Notes under the pieces: model-generated | What the model saw: the letters and a program-made list of their open reading frames with translations, nothing else | Told to the model about the DNA's origin: nothing | Databases searched by the model: none | Translations under genes and position numbers: made by a program | Shown: positions 1 through 10,058 of the stretch, piece by piece | Numbering within the stretch: position 1 is the first letter of the stretch | Layout: each line of letters begins with the position of its first letter | Source of the DNA: Stenotrophomonas raiganjensis (SeqCode) | Lineage (GTDB): Bacteria > Pseudomonadota > Gammaproteobacteria > Xanthomonadales > Xanthomonadaceae | NCBI RefSeq assembly: GCF_030658505.1 | Contig: NZ_JAUTXR010000194.1 | Location: 1-41,068 of the forward strand | Direction: 5' to 3' | Length of the DNA stretch: 41,068 nucleotides

Positions 1-1451
1 GCCACCTGCGCAGCGTCCAGCCGCAACCCCAGCTTGCTCCTTCGCCACAGCACGTCCTCGGCAGTGCGCGCCCACTCGTGCCGGTGCAGGAAGGCCACTT
101 CGTGCGCATGCAGGCCGCCGCCAAAGTCCTCGCCAAGATCGTGCATGCAGTGCACACCCTGCAACAACCCCGCGCTGCGGCTGCCGTACGCCTCGGCCCA
201 TCGCCGTGCGGTATCGGCGGGCAACCACGGTGCGAGTGCCCGCAGGCGCGAGCACGCCTGTGTGGCATCGCCCCAGTCGCTGCCAGGCAGCGGGTCACCG
301 GTGGCCGTCCATGCCGCTCCCATCTGCGGCAGGGCGGGCCGCAGCAGGTCCAGCGCTTCCTCGGCCAGCACCCGGTAGGTGGTCAGCTTGCCGCCCAGCA
401 CGTGCAGCGCCGGTGCCGGCCCGGTTTGCAGCTGCAGGCGGTAATCCCGGCTGAGCTTCGCCGCGCGCGGGTCCGGATCAGCCAGCAGCGGGCGTACACC
501 GGCGAACTGCCAGACCACATCGTCCGGGGCGATCGGTTCACCCAGGTAGCGGTTGGCGGCCTCGCACAGGTAGGACAGCTCGGAGGGCAGCACACTGCAG
601 CGCGCCGGGTCGCCGCGATAGTCGGTGTCGGTGGTGCCGACCAGCAGGTGATCGTGGGCGAAGGGCAGCAGGAACACCACGCGCCCATCGGGTTGCTGCA
701 GCAGGCAGGCGCTGTCACCGGGCCAAGGCCGGCGCAGCACGATATGGCTGCCCTGCACCAGGCGCAGCGCGGGGCCGCCGCTGCGCTCCTGCATCCGTTC
801 CAGCAGGCCACCGGCCCACGGGCCTGCGGCATTGGCGACGGCGCGCGCATTGACGCGGTACTGTTGGCCATCGGTGCCTTCCAGCACGGCCTGCCAGCGG
901 CCCTGCACAGGGCAGAGTTCAATGCAGCGGCGGCCCACGTGCACCTGTGCGCCCCGCTGGGCGGCATCCAACGCGTTGAGCAGCACCAGCCGTGCGTCGT
1001 CGACCTGCGCGTCGGCGTAGCTGAAGGCCTGCCGTAGCGTCGGGGAGAGCCAGTGGCCGAGCGGATCGCGTTGCAGGTCCAGAGCGCGCGATGCGGGGAA
1101 CGCGCGGCTGCTCGTGCCCAGATGGTCGTACAGCCACAGGCCGATGCGCAGCATCCAGCGCGGGCGCAGGTGTGGTTCCCACGGCAGTACGAAGCGCAAC
1201 GGACGGACCAGATAGGGGGCCTGCCTGCGTACCACCTCACGTTCGCCCAGCGCCTTGCGTACCAGCCCGAACTCGCCCTGTTCCAGGTAGCGCAGGCCGC
1301 CGTGGATCAGCTTGCTGCTTGCACTGGAGGTGTGCGCGGCCAAGTCGTGCTGCTCGCACAGCAGCACGCGCAGGCCACGGCCGGCCGCATCACGGGCAAT
1401 GCCGGCACCGTTGATGCCGCCACCGATCACCAGCAGGTCGACATCGTCCAT
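1..1451 (-). CDS. glpD: Aerobic glycerol-3-phosphate dehydrogenase, 3' end cut by window edge
   Basis: FAD flavoprotein that oxidises sn-glycerol 3-phosphate to dihydroxyacetone phosphate at the inner membrane and passes electrons to quinone. The reverse-strand reading frame is open from the ATG at 1451 to the window edge (483 codons). It begins MDDVDLLVIGGGINGAGIAR, a dinucleotide-binding GGGxNGxG motif at residues 10-17, followed by SSASSKLIHGGLRYLE, a GlpD hallmark. The last readable residues (EDVLWRRSKLGLRL) match the conserved C-terminal segment of the family, so I infer that only about 15-20 residues are missing. A GGAGG Shine-Dalgarno at 1456-1460 supports the start. No other glp gene is in the window. 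Confidence 0.95.
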   Translation of the reverse strand, partial: MDDVDLLVIGGGINGAGIARDAAGRGLRVLLCEQHDLAAHTSSASSKLIHGGLRYLEQGEFGLVRKALGEREVVRRQAPYLVRPLRFVLPWEPHLRPRWMLRIGLWLYDHLGTSSRAFPASRALDLQRDPLGHWLSPTLRQAFSYADAQVDDARLVLLNALDAAQRGAQVHVGRRCIELCPVQGRWQAVLEGTDGQQYRVNARAVANAAGPWAGGLLERMQERSGGPALRLVQGSHIVLRRPWPGDSACLLQQPDGRVVFLLPFAHDHLLVGTTDTDYRGDPARCSVLPSELSYLCEAANRYLGEPIAPDDVVWQFAGVRPLLADPDPRAAKLSRDYRLQLQTGPAPALHVLGGKLTTYRVLAEEALDLLRPALPQMGAAWTATGDPLPGSDWGDATQACSRLRALAPWLPADTARRWAEAYGSRSAGLLQGVHCMHDLGEDFGGGLHAHEVAFLHRHEWARTAEDVLWRRSKLGLRLDAAQV

Positions 1452-1550
1452 CGTGCCTCCGCATCCTGTGTGTAGCCGAACCCATGCCCGGACGTGTTTG
1501 CAGAAGCCGGGCGTGGCTCGACTCTACAGAACGCGGGTGACGGAAACGAC

Positions 1551-1572
1551 GACGGGCCCCGAAGGGCCCGTC
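1551..1572 (-). terminator. Hairpin terminator of ompW
   Basis: A 9-bp perfect stem (GACGGGCCC with GGGCCCGTC) closes a four-base loop that reads TTCG on the reverse strand. It lies about 30 bases past the ompW stop and before glpD. The T tract after it on the reverse strand is weak, so termination may be partial and some read-through into glpD is possible. Confidence 0.7.
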
Positions 1573-1604
1573 GCGTTACACCAGTGAAGCAGGTACAGCC
1601 TGGA

Positions 1605-2240
1605 TCAGAAGCGGGCGCCGATGCCGAAGCCGACGGTCCACGGATCCATCTTGGCTTCGCCGATCTTCTCGCCGCCGACCTTGATGTCCGGGCGGGCGCG
1701 CATGTAGCGGGCGTCAGCACGGGCGAACCAGGTGGAGTTGATGTTCATGTCAACGCCGACGGTGCCGATCACGCCCTTGGCATCCTTGAAGCGGATGTCG
1801 GTGTCAGCGCCGTTGCCCAGCTTCTCGTTGCTGAAGCTCGACTGGTAGTAGCCGACGCCCACGAACGGACGGAACACGTTGTCAGCCTGGCCGAAGTGGT
1901 ACTGGCCGCTCAGCGCGACCGGCTGCTGTTCGACCGAGCCCAGGCGGGCATTGTTCGGGCCCTTGAACTTGTTGTCGAACTTGTCGGCAGCGCCCCACAG
2001 CTCAACGGCCCAGTTGTCGTTGATGTAGTAGCTGAAGCTGACGGTCGGCGCCGGGCCACCGTCGGTCTTCTTCACGCCGGTGATCGGGTCGTTCTTCGGT
2101 TCCAGCAGCGAGATGCCGCCAACAACGGCAAAATGCTTGCCCGAAGCGGTGTCGGTGCTGCTGCTGTCCTGGGCGAAAGCGGCCGGCGCGAAGGCGGCGG
2201 AGGTCAGCAGGGCGAGACTCAGGATACGGATGGAGCGCAT
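1605..2240 (-). CDS. ompW: OmpW-family outer membrane protein
   Basis: Small outer-membrane beta-barrel (211 residues) of the OmpW family, eight-stranded barrels linked to uptake of small hydrophobic molecules and stress responses. The start MRSIRILSLALL gives a clean Sec signal peptide with cleavage after AFA near residue 23. An AGGAGA Shine-Dalgarno lies about 7 bases upstream. The frame stays open upstream but has no comparable start. The protein ends GFGIGARF, with the C-terminal Phe expected for BAM-dependent insertion. The segment NINSTWFARADARYMR is typical of OmpW. The leader (2241-2426, shared with the divergent glycosylase gene) holds a 7-bp hairpin at 2283-2307. No promoter there could be assigned with confidence. 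Confidence 0.9.
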   Translation of the reverse strand: MRSIRILSLALLTSAAFAPAAFAQDSSSTDTASGKHFAVVGGISLLEPKNDPITGVKKTDGGPAPTVSFSYYINDNWAVELWGAADKFDNKFKGPNNARLGSVEQQPVALSGQYHFGQADNVFRPFVGVGYYQSSFSNEKLGNGADTDIRFKDAKGVIGTVGVDMNINSTWFARADARYMRARPDIKVGGEKIGEAKMDPWTVGFGIGARF

Positions 2241-2426
2241 GGGGGTATCTCCTAATGTTTCTTGTTTTGGGCCCCCGGTTGCGGGGCGAGCACACCGTAG
2301 TCGCCCCAACATGAATCGAATCCGACGCACGTTAAAAAATAGTTTTCCTCGTTCAGCGATCAGCGCGGAAAGCCTGTATTTATGGGGTTTCCGCTCATCG
2401 ATGACATTCATTCAGTTGGAGAAGGT

Positions 2427-2942
2427 GTGAGCGAGTCGACGATGTGCATCGGCCTGCAAGCGCAGGTGAATGTGGATTGCAGGGTGCTGCTGTTGGGCTC
2501 GATGCCGGGCGTGGCGTCGTTGCAGGAGCAGCGCTACTACGCCCATCCGCGCAACCGCTTCTGGCCGCTGATGGCGGATATCTGCGGTTTTGACGTGGAT
2601 CTGGCCTATGCCCAGCGGCTGCGGGCGTTGAACGCCGCAGGCATCGGCCTGTGGGATGTGATCGGCCGCTGCCAGCGGCGCGGCAGCCTGGACGCGGACA
2701 TTGTGCGTGGCACGGAAGTGGCCAATGCGCTCCCCGAACTGATCGCCACGCTGCCCGAGCTGACGCTGATCGGCTGCAATGGCGCGGCGTCACTGCAGGC
2801 GTTCCAGCGTTGGGTGCTGCCACGGTTGGAGACCCCGCCGAAGCTGGTCGCACTGCCGTCGACCAGCCCCGCCAATGCGGCGTGGTCGTTGCCACGCCTG
2901 CGCCAGGCCTGGCAGCCGGTGGCCGACGCGCGGGCGACATGA
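2427..2942 (+). CDS. Uracil-DNA glycosylase superfamily protein, hypoxanthine (deoxyinosine) glycosylase type
   Basis: Base-excision repair enzyme that probably removes deaminated adenine (hypoxanthine) from DNA. The 171-residue protein carries LLLGSMPGVASLQ followed by YYAHPRNRFWPLM. GSMPG...S and HPRNxFW are the hallmarks of the deoxyinosine-glycosylase branch of the UDG superfamily. Later IGCNGAASLQAF and LPSTSPAN correspond to the helix-capping region and the C-terminal DNA-intercalation loop (LPSTSPAN is the equivalent of HPSPLS). I chose the GTG at 2427 because GGAG at 2418-2421 is correctly spaced; the ATG at 2442 has no ribosome binding site, and the ATG at 2382 adds a non-conserved leader. 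The substrate is inferred from family only. Confidence 0.85.
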   Translation: MSESTMCIGLQAQVNVDCRVLLLGSMPGVASLQEQRYYAHPRNRFWPLMADICGFDVDLAYAQRLRALNAAGIGLWDVIGRCQRRGSLDADIVRGTEVANALPELIATLPELTLIGCNGAASLQAFQRWVLPRLETPPKLVALPSTSPANAAWSLPRLRQAWQPVADARAT

Positions 2943-3043
2943 AGCGGACATCGTCCGGACAATACGCTACCGACTGGTCGCAGCCGTGACCCGTGGGCAA
3001 CAGCCTGTCCCGGCTGCGTGCGTACTGAAAACACCTGTAACGG

Positions 3044-3072
3044 TTGGCGCTGGCCCCCGCTGGCCGCACAAT
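3044..3072 (+). promoter_or_regulatory. Candidate sigma-70 promoter of aceF-lpdA
   Basis: TTGGCG at 3044-3049 and CACAAT at 3067-3072 are separated by 17 bases. Each hexamer matches the consensus at four of six positions. It lies 38 bases before the aceF start in an otherwise non-coding gap. Confidence 0.4.
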
Positions 3073-3109
3073 AGACGTTTCCCTACACCAGATTGCCGGA
3101 GTTATCCCC

Positions 3110-4822
3110 ATGGCCGAAATCAAGGAAGCACTTGTCCCCGATATCGGTGACTACAGCGATATCCCGGTAATCGAGGTGCTTGTCGCCGTCGGCGACACGG
3201 TCAAGAGGGACCAGGGCCTGGTGACGCTGGAAAGCGACAAGGCGACCATGGAAGTGCCGTCCTCGGTGGCGGGCGTGGTCAAGGAACTCAAGGTCAAGGT
3301 GGGCGACAGCCTGTCCGAAGGCAAGGTCGTGGCGCTGATCGAAGTGGCTGAAGGCGAGGCCGCAACGCCGGCCGCCGCCGCACCGGCACCGGCCAAGGCC
3401 GCTGCCCCGGCTGCCGCCACCCAGAGCGCGCCGGCCCCGGCCGCAGCTGCGCCGGCCACTCCGGCCGCCAGCGGTGGCGCGGTTGAAGCGCTGGTGCCGG
3501 ACATCGGCGACTACGCCGGCATCCCGGTCATCGAAGTGCTGGTCGCCGTCGGCGACACGGTCAAGAAGGACCAGGGCCTGGTCACGCTGGAAAGCGACAA
3601 GGCCACGATGGAAGTGCCGTCGTCTGTGGCCGGTGTGGTCAAGGAGATCAAGGTCAAGGTGGGCGACAACCTGTCGCAGGGCGACGTGGTTGCCATCATT
3701 GAAGCCGAAGGCGCTGCCGCGCCGGCGCCGACCAAGGCGGCGGCTGCCGCTGCTCCGGCTGCCGCCGAGACCGCCACCAAGGTCGAGCCGGTCGCTGTGC
3801 CGGCACAGCCGGACAAGCTGGCGGCGCGCGAGATCGCTTCGGCCGGCACCCCGTCCAGCCCGCCGGTGCAGTTCAACGCCGATGGCGTGCTGCCGGCCAA
3901 GGTGCCGTATGCCACTCCGGCGGTGCGCGTGTTCGCCCGCGAGCTGGGCGTAGACCTGCTGCAGATCAACGGCACCGAGAAGGGCGGCCGCATCACCAAG
4001 GCTGACGTGCAGAAGTTCGTCAAGGCCGCGCTCAGCGGTGGCGTGCCGGCTGCCGGTGGTGCTGCCGTCGCTGCCGGCGGTGGCCTGAACCTGCTGCCGT
4101 GGCCGAAGGTCGACTTCAGCAAGTTCGGCGAGACCGAAGTGCAGCCGCTGTCGCGCATCAAGAAGATCTCCGGTGCGAACCTGGCCCGCAACTGGGCGAT
4201 GATCCCGCACGTCACCCAGTTCGAGCAGGCCGACATCACCGACCTGGAAGGCCTGCGCGTGGCGCTGAACAAGGAGAACGAGAAGGCCGGCATCAAGCTG
4301 ACCATGCTCGCTTTCCTGATCAAGGCCAGCGCCGCGGCGCTGAAGAAGTTCCCGGAATTCAACGCCTCGCTCGATGCCAGCGGTGAAAACCTGACCCTGA
4401 AGAAGTACTTCCACATCGGCTTCGCCGCCGACACGCCGAACGGCCTGGTCGTGCCGGTCATCCGCGACGTGGACAAGAAGGGCGTGGTGCAGATCGCGCA
4501 GGAAACCGGCGAACTGGCCAGGAAGGCACGCGACGGCAAGCTCGGCCCGGCCGACATGAGCGGCGGCTGCTTCTCGATCAGCTCGCTGGGCGGCATTGGT
4601 GGCACCGCGTTCACCCCGATCGTCAATGCACCGGAAGTGGCCATCCTCGGCGTCTCCAAGTCCTCCATCCAGCCGGTCTGGAATGGCAAGGAATTCGCGC
4701 CGAAGCTGATGCTGCCGCTGTCGCTGAGCTACGACCACCGCGTCATCGATGGCGCCCTGGCCGCACGCTTCACCACGTACCTGTCGCAGGTGCTGGCCGA
4801 CATGCGCCGCGTGCTGCTGTAA
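3110..4822 (+). CDS. aceF: Dihydrolipoamide acetyltransferase, E2 of pyruvate dehydrogenase
   Basis: Core acetyltransferase of the pyruvate dehydrogenase complex; it moves the acetyl group from lipoyl-lysine to CoA. The 570-residue protein has two lipoyl domains, about 3-78 and 124-198, with ESDKATMEVP lipoylation loops placing the modified lysines at K44 and K164. These are joined by Ala/Pro linkers. A peripheral-subunit-binding domain lies near 265-300 (YATPAVRVFARELG) and the catalytic domain from about 345 to 570. The active-site motif DHRVIDG places the catalytic histidine at H543. GGAG at 3098-3101 sets the ATG at 3110, which removes a spurious 22-residue extension. The E3 gene follows after 106 bases. 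The E1 gene (aceE) is not adjacent. Confidence 0.96.
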   Translation: MAEIKEALVPDIGDYSDIPVIEVLVAVGDTVKRDQGLVTLESDKATMEVPSSVAGVVKELKVKVGDSLSEGKVVALIEVAEGEAATPAAAAPAPAKAAAPAAATQSAPAPAAAAPATPAASGGAVEALVPDIGDYAGIPVIEVLVAVGDTVKKDQGLVTLESDKATMEVPSSVAGVVKEIKVKVGDNLSQGDVVAIIEAEGAAAPAPTKAAAAAAPAAAETATKVEPVAVPAQPDKLAAREIASAGTPSSPPVQFNADGVLPAKVPYATPAVRVFARELGVDLLQINGTEKGGRITKADVQKFVKAALSGGVPAAGGAAVAAGGGLNLLPWPKVDFSKFGETEVQPLSRIKKISGANLARNWAMIPHVTQFEQADITDLEGLRVALNKENEKAGIKLTMLAFLIKASAAALKKFPEFNASLDASGENLTLKKYFHIGFAADTPNGLVVPVIRDVDKKGVVQIAQETGELARKARDGKLGPADMSGGCFSISSLGGIGGTAFTPIVNAPEVAILGVSKSSIQPVWNGKEFAPKLMLPLSLSYDHRVIDGALAARFTTYLSQVLADMRRVLL

Positions 4823-4844
4823 GGCACCGCTTCGCCCCCACCGT

Positions 4845-4870
4845 GCGGCCGCCGCCCCTGGCGCGGCCGC
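4845..4870. other. Intercistronic hairpin between aceF and lpdA
   Basis: Two copies of the self-complementary octamer GCGGCCGC (4845-4852 and 4863-4870) can pair across a 10-base loop, 22 bases after the aceF stop. There is no T tract, so it is more likely to affect mRNA stability or processing than to terminate. The effect is inferred. Confidence 0.45.
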
Positions 4871-4928
4871 GTGAACAGATGCAGTGACAGCCCGCCGGCC
4901 AGCCCGGCCGGGCACGAGGAAAACCACC

Positions 4929-6731
<1,803 letters not shown>

Positions 6732-6753
6732 GGCGCCCGCGCCGTTCCGAACG

Positions 6754-6782
6754 AAAAGCCCCGGTTTCTGCCGGGGTTTTTT
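6754..6782 (+). terminator. Rho-independent terminator of aceF-lpdA
   Basis: Perfect stem CCCCGG/CCGGGG (6759-6764 with 6771-6776), six-base loop, preceded by AAAA and followed by six T residues. It starts 23 bases after the lpdA stop. Confidence 0.92.
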
Positions 6783-6828
6783 GTTGGCTGCAGGAATGTC
6801 TTCGGCTGTTGTCATCGCGAGGGTCCGG

Positions 6829-6934
6829 GCCACTGCGCGGGTGTCAGGCATTTCGACAAATGTCCCCCGTCGCCCGCCTGTGGCGGTCGCCTCCTCCTTT
6901 ACTTTGTCGAAACGCCCGCCACCCGCGCAGTGGC
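6829..6934 (-). repeat. Long hairpin repeat, copy 1 (shared core, private arms)
   Basis: Fold-back of 106 bases. The outer arms are a perfect 15-bp match (GCCACTGCGCGGGTG at 6829-6843 with 6920-6934), then a 7-base imperfect stretch, then a perfect 10-bp inner arm (TTTCGACAAA at 6851-6860 with 6903-6912). The loop between them (6861-6902) is a 42-base core which on the reverse strand starts GTAAAGGAGGAGGCG and ends CGGGGGACA. It contains a small hairpin, CCGCC-ACA-GGCGG. The same core recurs in the opposite orientation in copy 2 at 7013-7054, with 36 of 42 bases identical. I do not recognise it as a named family. Confidence 0.85.
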
Positions 6935-6985
6935 TCGGCTTGCGGATAGTCAGAGCCAGTGCCAAAGCCGCACGGATTCCCGACA

Positions 6986-7082
6986 CGCGGGGGAGAGGGG
7001 CTTGTGTGCGAAGTAAAGGAGGAGGCGTCGGCCGTAGGCCGGCGCCGGGGGACATTCGCACGCAAGCCCCTCTCCCCCCGCG
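6986..7082 (+). repeat. Long hairpin repeat, copy 2 (shared core, private arms)
   Basis: Fold-back of 97 bases. The arms at about 6986-7012 and 7055-7082 are complementary over about 27 bp with one G bulge and one G-T pair. They read GGGGAGAGGGGCTTG outward of GTGCGAA and have no similarity to the arms of copy 1. The 42-base core at 7013-7054 begins GTAAAGGAGGAGGCG and ends CGGGGGACA. Its inner hairpin is CGGCC-GTA-GGCCG, where copy 1 has CCGCC-ACA-GGCGG: the changed stem bases compensate each other. The rest of 6783-7117 holds no supported gene. Confidence 0.85.
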
Positions 7083-7117
7083 CTCGACCAACCTGCTTCT
7101 CTGCTCGACGATGCCAC

Positions 7118-7150
7118 AAAAAACGCGGCCCCGATGTTCCGGAGGCCGCG
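7118..7150 (-). terminator. Rho-independent terminator of the outer-membrane protein gene
   Basis: On the reverse strand a 7-bp stem (CGCGGCC/GGCCGCG, 7144-7150 with 7124-7130) is followed by six T residues. It lies 37 bases past the stop at 7187. Confidence 0.9.
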
Positions 7151-7186
7151 CCAGGAGAGAGAGGGTGCCGTGGAAGGGGCGGGGGA

Positions 7187-8005
7187 TCAGAACACGAAGC
7201 TGATACCGGCCACCGGGCCCTTGAATTCCTGCTTCAGGCCGACGGTGCCGTCGCTGCCCTTCTTGTCCACGTCCAGCTTGAACCAGTCATAGCCGGCAAA
7301 CACGCCGAAGTTCTTGGTGAAGCGGTAATCGACGATGGCGTTGGCGCGGCTCAGGTCGCCCTTGTAGTCATCGAAGCTGCCCCAGCGCGTATTGAGGTAC
7401 TGGCCCTGCAGCGTGATCATCCAGCGCTCGGACGGCGTGAAGGTCATGCGTGCACCCACCACCGGCGCGATGCCGTCGGCCTTCTCGTTGAGGAACTGGC
7501 CGTCGTACACGGTGCCCAGGTCGGCATAGCCCTTGGTGCTGACCTTGGCGTACTCACCACCGATCTGCAGGCCCAGGTCGAAGGTGTCGGTATCAACAAC
7601 CGAGTAGTCGTAGACCAGGCTGGCCACCTGGTACTTCAGTTCCCCCTTCACGAAGCTGCCGGCCGGCACGTTTTCGCCGCCGAAGGAAATGCCCTGGTCC
7701 AGGGTCTCGCGACGGTCCTTGTCGTACTTGAAGTAGTTGAACAGCAGGCGCTGGCGGTTGCTGATGCGGAACATGCCGTCGATGCGCGGCTCCCATTCCT
7801 TGCCGCCCAGCTTGAAGTCCTGGTCCAGCGCGATGTCCTGGCCGGCCACGTTGGTCTTGCCGCGGATCGTGTTGTCCGAGTCGATGTTCATCGCACCCAG
7901 GCGGATGGCGAAGCGGTCATCGCCTTCGGCGGCGTGGGCGGCAGTGGCGAACGAGGCGCCGGTGGCGAGCAGGGAGAGGGCAAGCAGGGTGGGTACAGAG
8001 CGCAT
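7187..8005 (-). CDS. Outer-membrane beta-barrel protein of unknown role
   Basis: The 272-residue product has a clear Sec signal peptide (MRSVPTLLALSLLATGASFA, cleavage after AHA near residue 25). The mature part has alternating hydrophobic strands with many aromatic residues and ends FKGPVAGISFVF, with the terminal Phe typical of BAM substrates. Strand count cannot be fixed by eye, but the length fits a 10-12-stranded barrel. I chose MRSV at 8005 because it starts the signal peptide; an in-frame ATG nine codons upstream is possible but less likely. It is a single gene with its own terminator. Substrate and family name are not recognised. Confidence 0.8.
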   Translation of the reverse strand: MRSVPTLLALSLLATGASFATAAHAAEGDDRFAIRLGAMNIDSDNTIRGKTNVAGQDIALDQDFKLGGKEWEPRIDGMFRISNRQRLLFNYFKYDKDRRETLDQGISFGGENVPAGSFVKGELKYQVASLVYDYSVVDTDTFDLGLQIGGEYAKVSTKGYADLGTVYDGQFLNEKADGIAPVVGARMTFTPSERWMITLQGQYLNTRWGSFDDYKGDLSRANAIVDYRFTKNFGVFAGYDWFKLDVDKKGSDGTVGLKQEFKGPVAGISFVF

Positions 8006-8123
8006 CGAAGAGTCCTTGCAGTGGTTCATCAGAATGAAATCCACTGTGCCGGACATCCCCGTCCACCATCCGTGAACGTATGGTCCACAGGGTGTGCACG
8101 GTTCAGCGCTGTCGCGACGATGC

Positions 8124-8159
8124 AAAAAGATGGCCCCGGAGCCGGGCTTCGGGGCCATC
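8124..8159 (-). terminator. Leftward terminator-like hairpin upstream of the outer-membrane protein gene
   Basis: Perfect 10-bp stem (GATGGCCCCG/CGGGGCCATC, 8129-8138 with 8150-8159) and, on the reverse strand only, TCTTTTTG directly after it. It points left and sits 119 bases upstream of the start at 8005. No leftward gene lies between here and the atp promoter, so it is either an attenuator in a long leader or the end of a small RNA. The rest of 8006-8364 has no gene. A short dyad, CCGCAA-C-TTGCGG, lies at 8328-8340, just before the atp promoter. Confidence 0.7.
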
Positions 8160-8364
8160 GTGGGACCTGCGGGGCGAAGCGTCGACGAGGTTGCTGCAGG
8201 CAGGTCGAAAGATCGGACCGGTGCAACCGGCGAAAGTTCCGCAGCCTGCGACCAAAGTTCAATATTGCGGCGCAACATCACGCGGACGTCATTGTCCCCC
8301 GGGTGGCACGCAAAAATGTAAGCGTTACCGCAACTTGCGGCTTCCCGGGATGAACAGGGAGCGG

Positions 8365-8394
8365 TTGTCTCGCAAATTGTCCCATTGCTATAAT
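8365..8394 (+). promoter_or_regulatory. Sigma-70 promoter of the ATP synthase operon
   Basis: TTGTCT (8365-8370) and a perfect TATAAT (8389-8394) are separated by 18 bases. The start of transcription would be near 8401, giving a leader of about 64 bases before atpI. The leader contains a 6-bp hairpin (TGAGGC/GCCTCA, 8407-8433). Confidence 0.75.
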
Positions 8395-8464
8395 TTGGCG
8401 GCTCGATGAGGCCCCCCTGCTGTAGCCGCCTCAGCCTTCCACTTGCAACCACGCGGGACGTCCT

Positions 8465-8830
8465 GTGCTGAACTCCGTTGATGCGGGTCGGCGACTGATG
8501 CTGCGCGCCGCGGTCTACCCGCTGGCCGCGGTCGCTGTCCTGGCCCTGGCCTTCCTGCTGGTCGGTCCGAAATATGCCCTCGGCGCGCTGGCGTCCGGCG
8601 TGGCCATTTCGGCCGGTGGCTGGGTTGCGGCACGGATGGCGCTGGGGGGTGGTGCGGTGGCCGCAGGATCGGCGATGGCTCGCCTGATCATTGCGATCGT
8701 GGCCAAGTGGGTCGTGGTTTTCGGCGTCCTGCTGGTGGGGTTCCTGGTCTTCAAGCTGCCTGCATTGGCGCTGTTGGCCGGTATCGCCGTCGGCTTGATG
8801 TTCCAGGTCCTGGCGATGGCCAGGCGTTGA
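8465..8830 (+). CDS. atpI: ATP synthase operon protein I
   Basis: Small membrane protein (121 residues) at the head of the atp operon; members of the family help assemble the c-ring or are dispensable. Four hydrophobic segments are visible at about 14-32, 35-55, 68-88 and 92-115. Identification rests on position, length and membrane layout, since the family is poorly conserved. The start is a GTG at 8465 with a weak GGGA upstream; an ATG at 8498 is a possible alternative that would shorten the first segment. The next gene, atpB, begins 31 bases after the stop. Confidence 0.85.
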   Translation: MLNSVDAGRRLMLRAAVYPLAAVAVLALAFLLVGPKYALGALASGVAISAGGWVAARMALGGGAVAAGSAMARLIIAIVAKWVVVFGVLLVGFLVFKLPALALLAGIAVGLMFQVLAMARR

Positions 8831-8861
8831 CAGAATTCAATTAACTGAAGGTTCCGGACAC

Positions 8862-9662
8862 ATGGCGGGCGAGGCTCTAACCCCTACCAGCTACATCCAG
8901 CATCACCTGCACAACCTGACCGCGCCGGTCGGCAAGGGTGAGGGTATGTTCTGGCATATCCACGTCGATACCTTCCTCACTGCGGTCCTGATGGGCCTGG
9001 TGATCGTTGTCGCGTTCTGGCTGGGCACCCGCAAGGCCACCGCCGGTGTGCCGGGCAAGTGGCAGGCCTTCGTCGAGATCTGCCTGGAGTTCGTTGACCG
9101 CCAGGCCAAGGACACCTACCACGGCAAGAGCAAGCTGGTCACGCCGATCGCCATCACCATCTTCTTCTGGATTCTGCTGATGAATCTGCTGAAGATGATC
9201 CCGGCCGATTTCATCGCCAAGCCGCTGGAATGGGCGGGCGTGCACTACTGGAAGCCGGTGCCGACCGCCGACGTCAATGCCACCCTGGGCATGGCCATCA
9301 GCGTGTTCTTCCTGATGCTGTTCTTCGCACTGAAGTCCAAGGGCCTGGGCGGCTTCATCAAGGAATTCCTGACGGCGCCGTTCGGCAAGTGGATGATGCC
9401 GTTCAACCTGATCCTCAACATCGTCGAGTGGCTGAGCAAGCCGATCTCGCTGGCGATGCGACTGTTCGGCAACATGTTCGGCGGCGAAATCGTGTTCCTG
9501 CTGATCTGGGTGCTGGGTGGTGCCGGTTTCTTCGGTGCCATTGCCGGTGGTGTGTTCGGCCTCGGCTGGATGCTGTTCCACCTGCTGGTGATCCCGCTGC
9601 AGGCCTTCATCTTCATGATGCTGTCGATCGTGTACCTGAGCCTGTCGGAAGACGCTCACTGA
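8862..9662 (+). CDS. atpB: ATP synthase Fo subunit a
   Basis: Proton-channel subunit of Fo in the inner membrane (266 residues). The helix ISLAMRLFGNMFGGEIVF carries the essential arginine (R200), equivalent to R210 of the E. coli subunit, which works against the c-ring acid. Hydrophobic helices are at about 37-57, 92-112, 142-160, 205-235 and 235-260. Second gene of the operon; a GAAGG sequence precedes the ATG at a slightly long distance. Confidence 0.97.
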   Translation: MAGEALTPTSYIQHHLHNLTAPVGKGEGMFWHIHVDTFLTAVLMGLVIVVAFWLGTRKATAGVPGKWQAFVEICLEFVDRQAKDTYHGKSKLVTPIAITIFFWILLMNLLKMIPADFIAKPLEWAGVHYWKPVPTADVNATLGMAISVFFLMLFFALKSKGLGGFIKEFLTAPFGKWMMPFNLILNIVEWLSKPISLAMRLFGNMFGGEIVFLLIWVLGGAGFFGAIAGGVFGLGWMLFHLLVIPLQAFIFMMLSIVYLSLSEDAH

Positions 9663-10041
<379 letters not shown>

Positions 10042-10058
10042 TACAGCGGTTTGAGACG

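Noticed and set aside
4845..4870. The hairpin between aceF and lpdA as a terminator.
   Set aside because: There is no T tract and lpdA clearly belongs to the same pathway, so ending transcription here is unlikely.
6844..7056. Peptides such as KEEATATGGRRGTF and KEEASAVGRRRGTF, readable in both long hairpin repeats, as a small gene family.
   Set aside because: Their similarity comes from the shared 42-base DNA core. No start, ribosome binding site or consistent frame supports translation, and the base changes are compensatory for pairing rather than synonymous.
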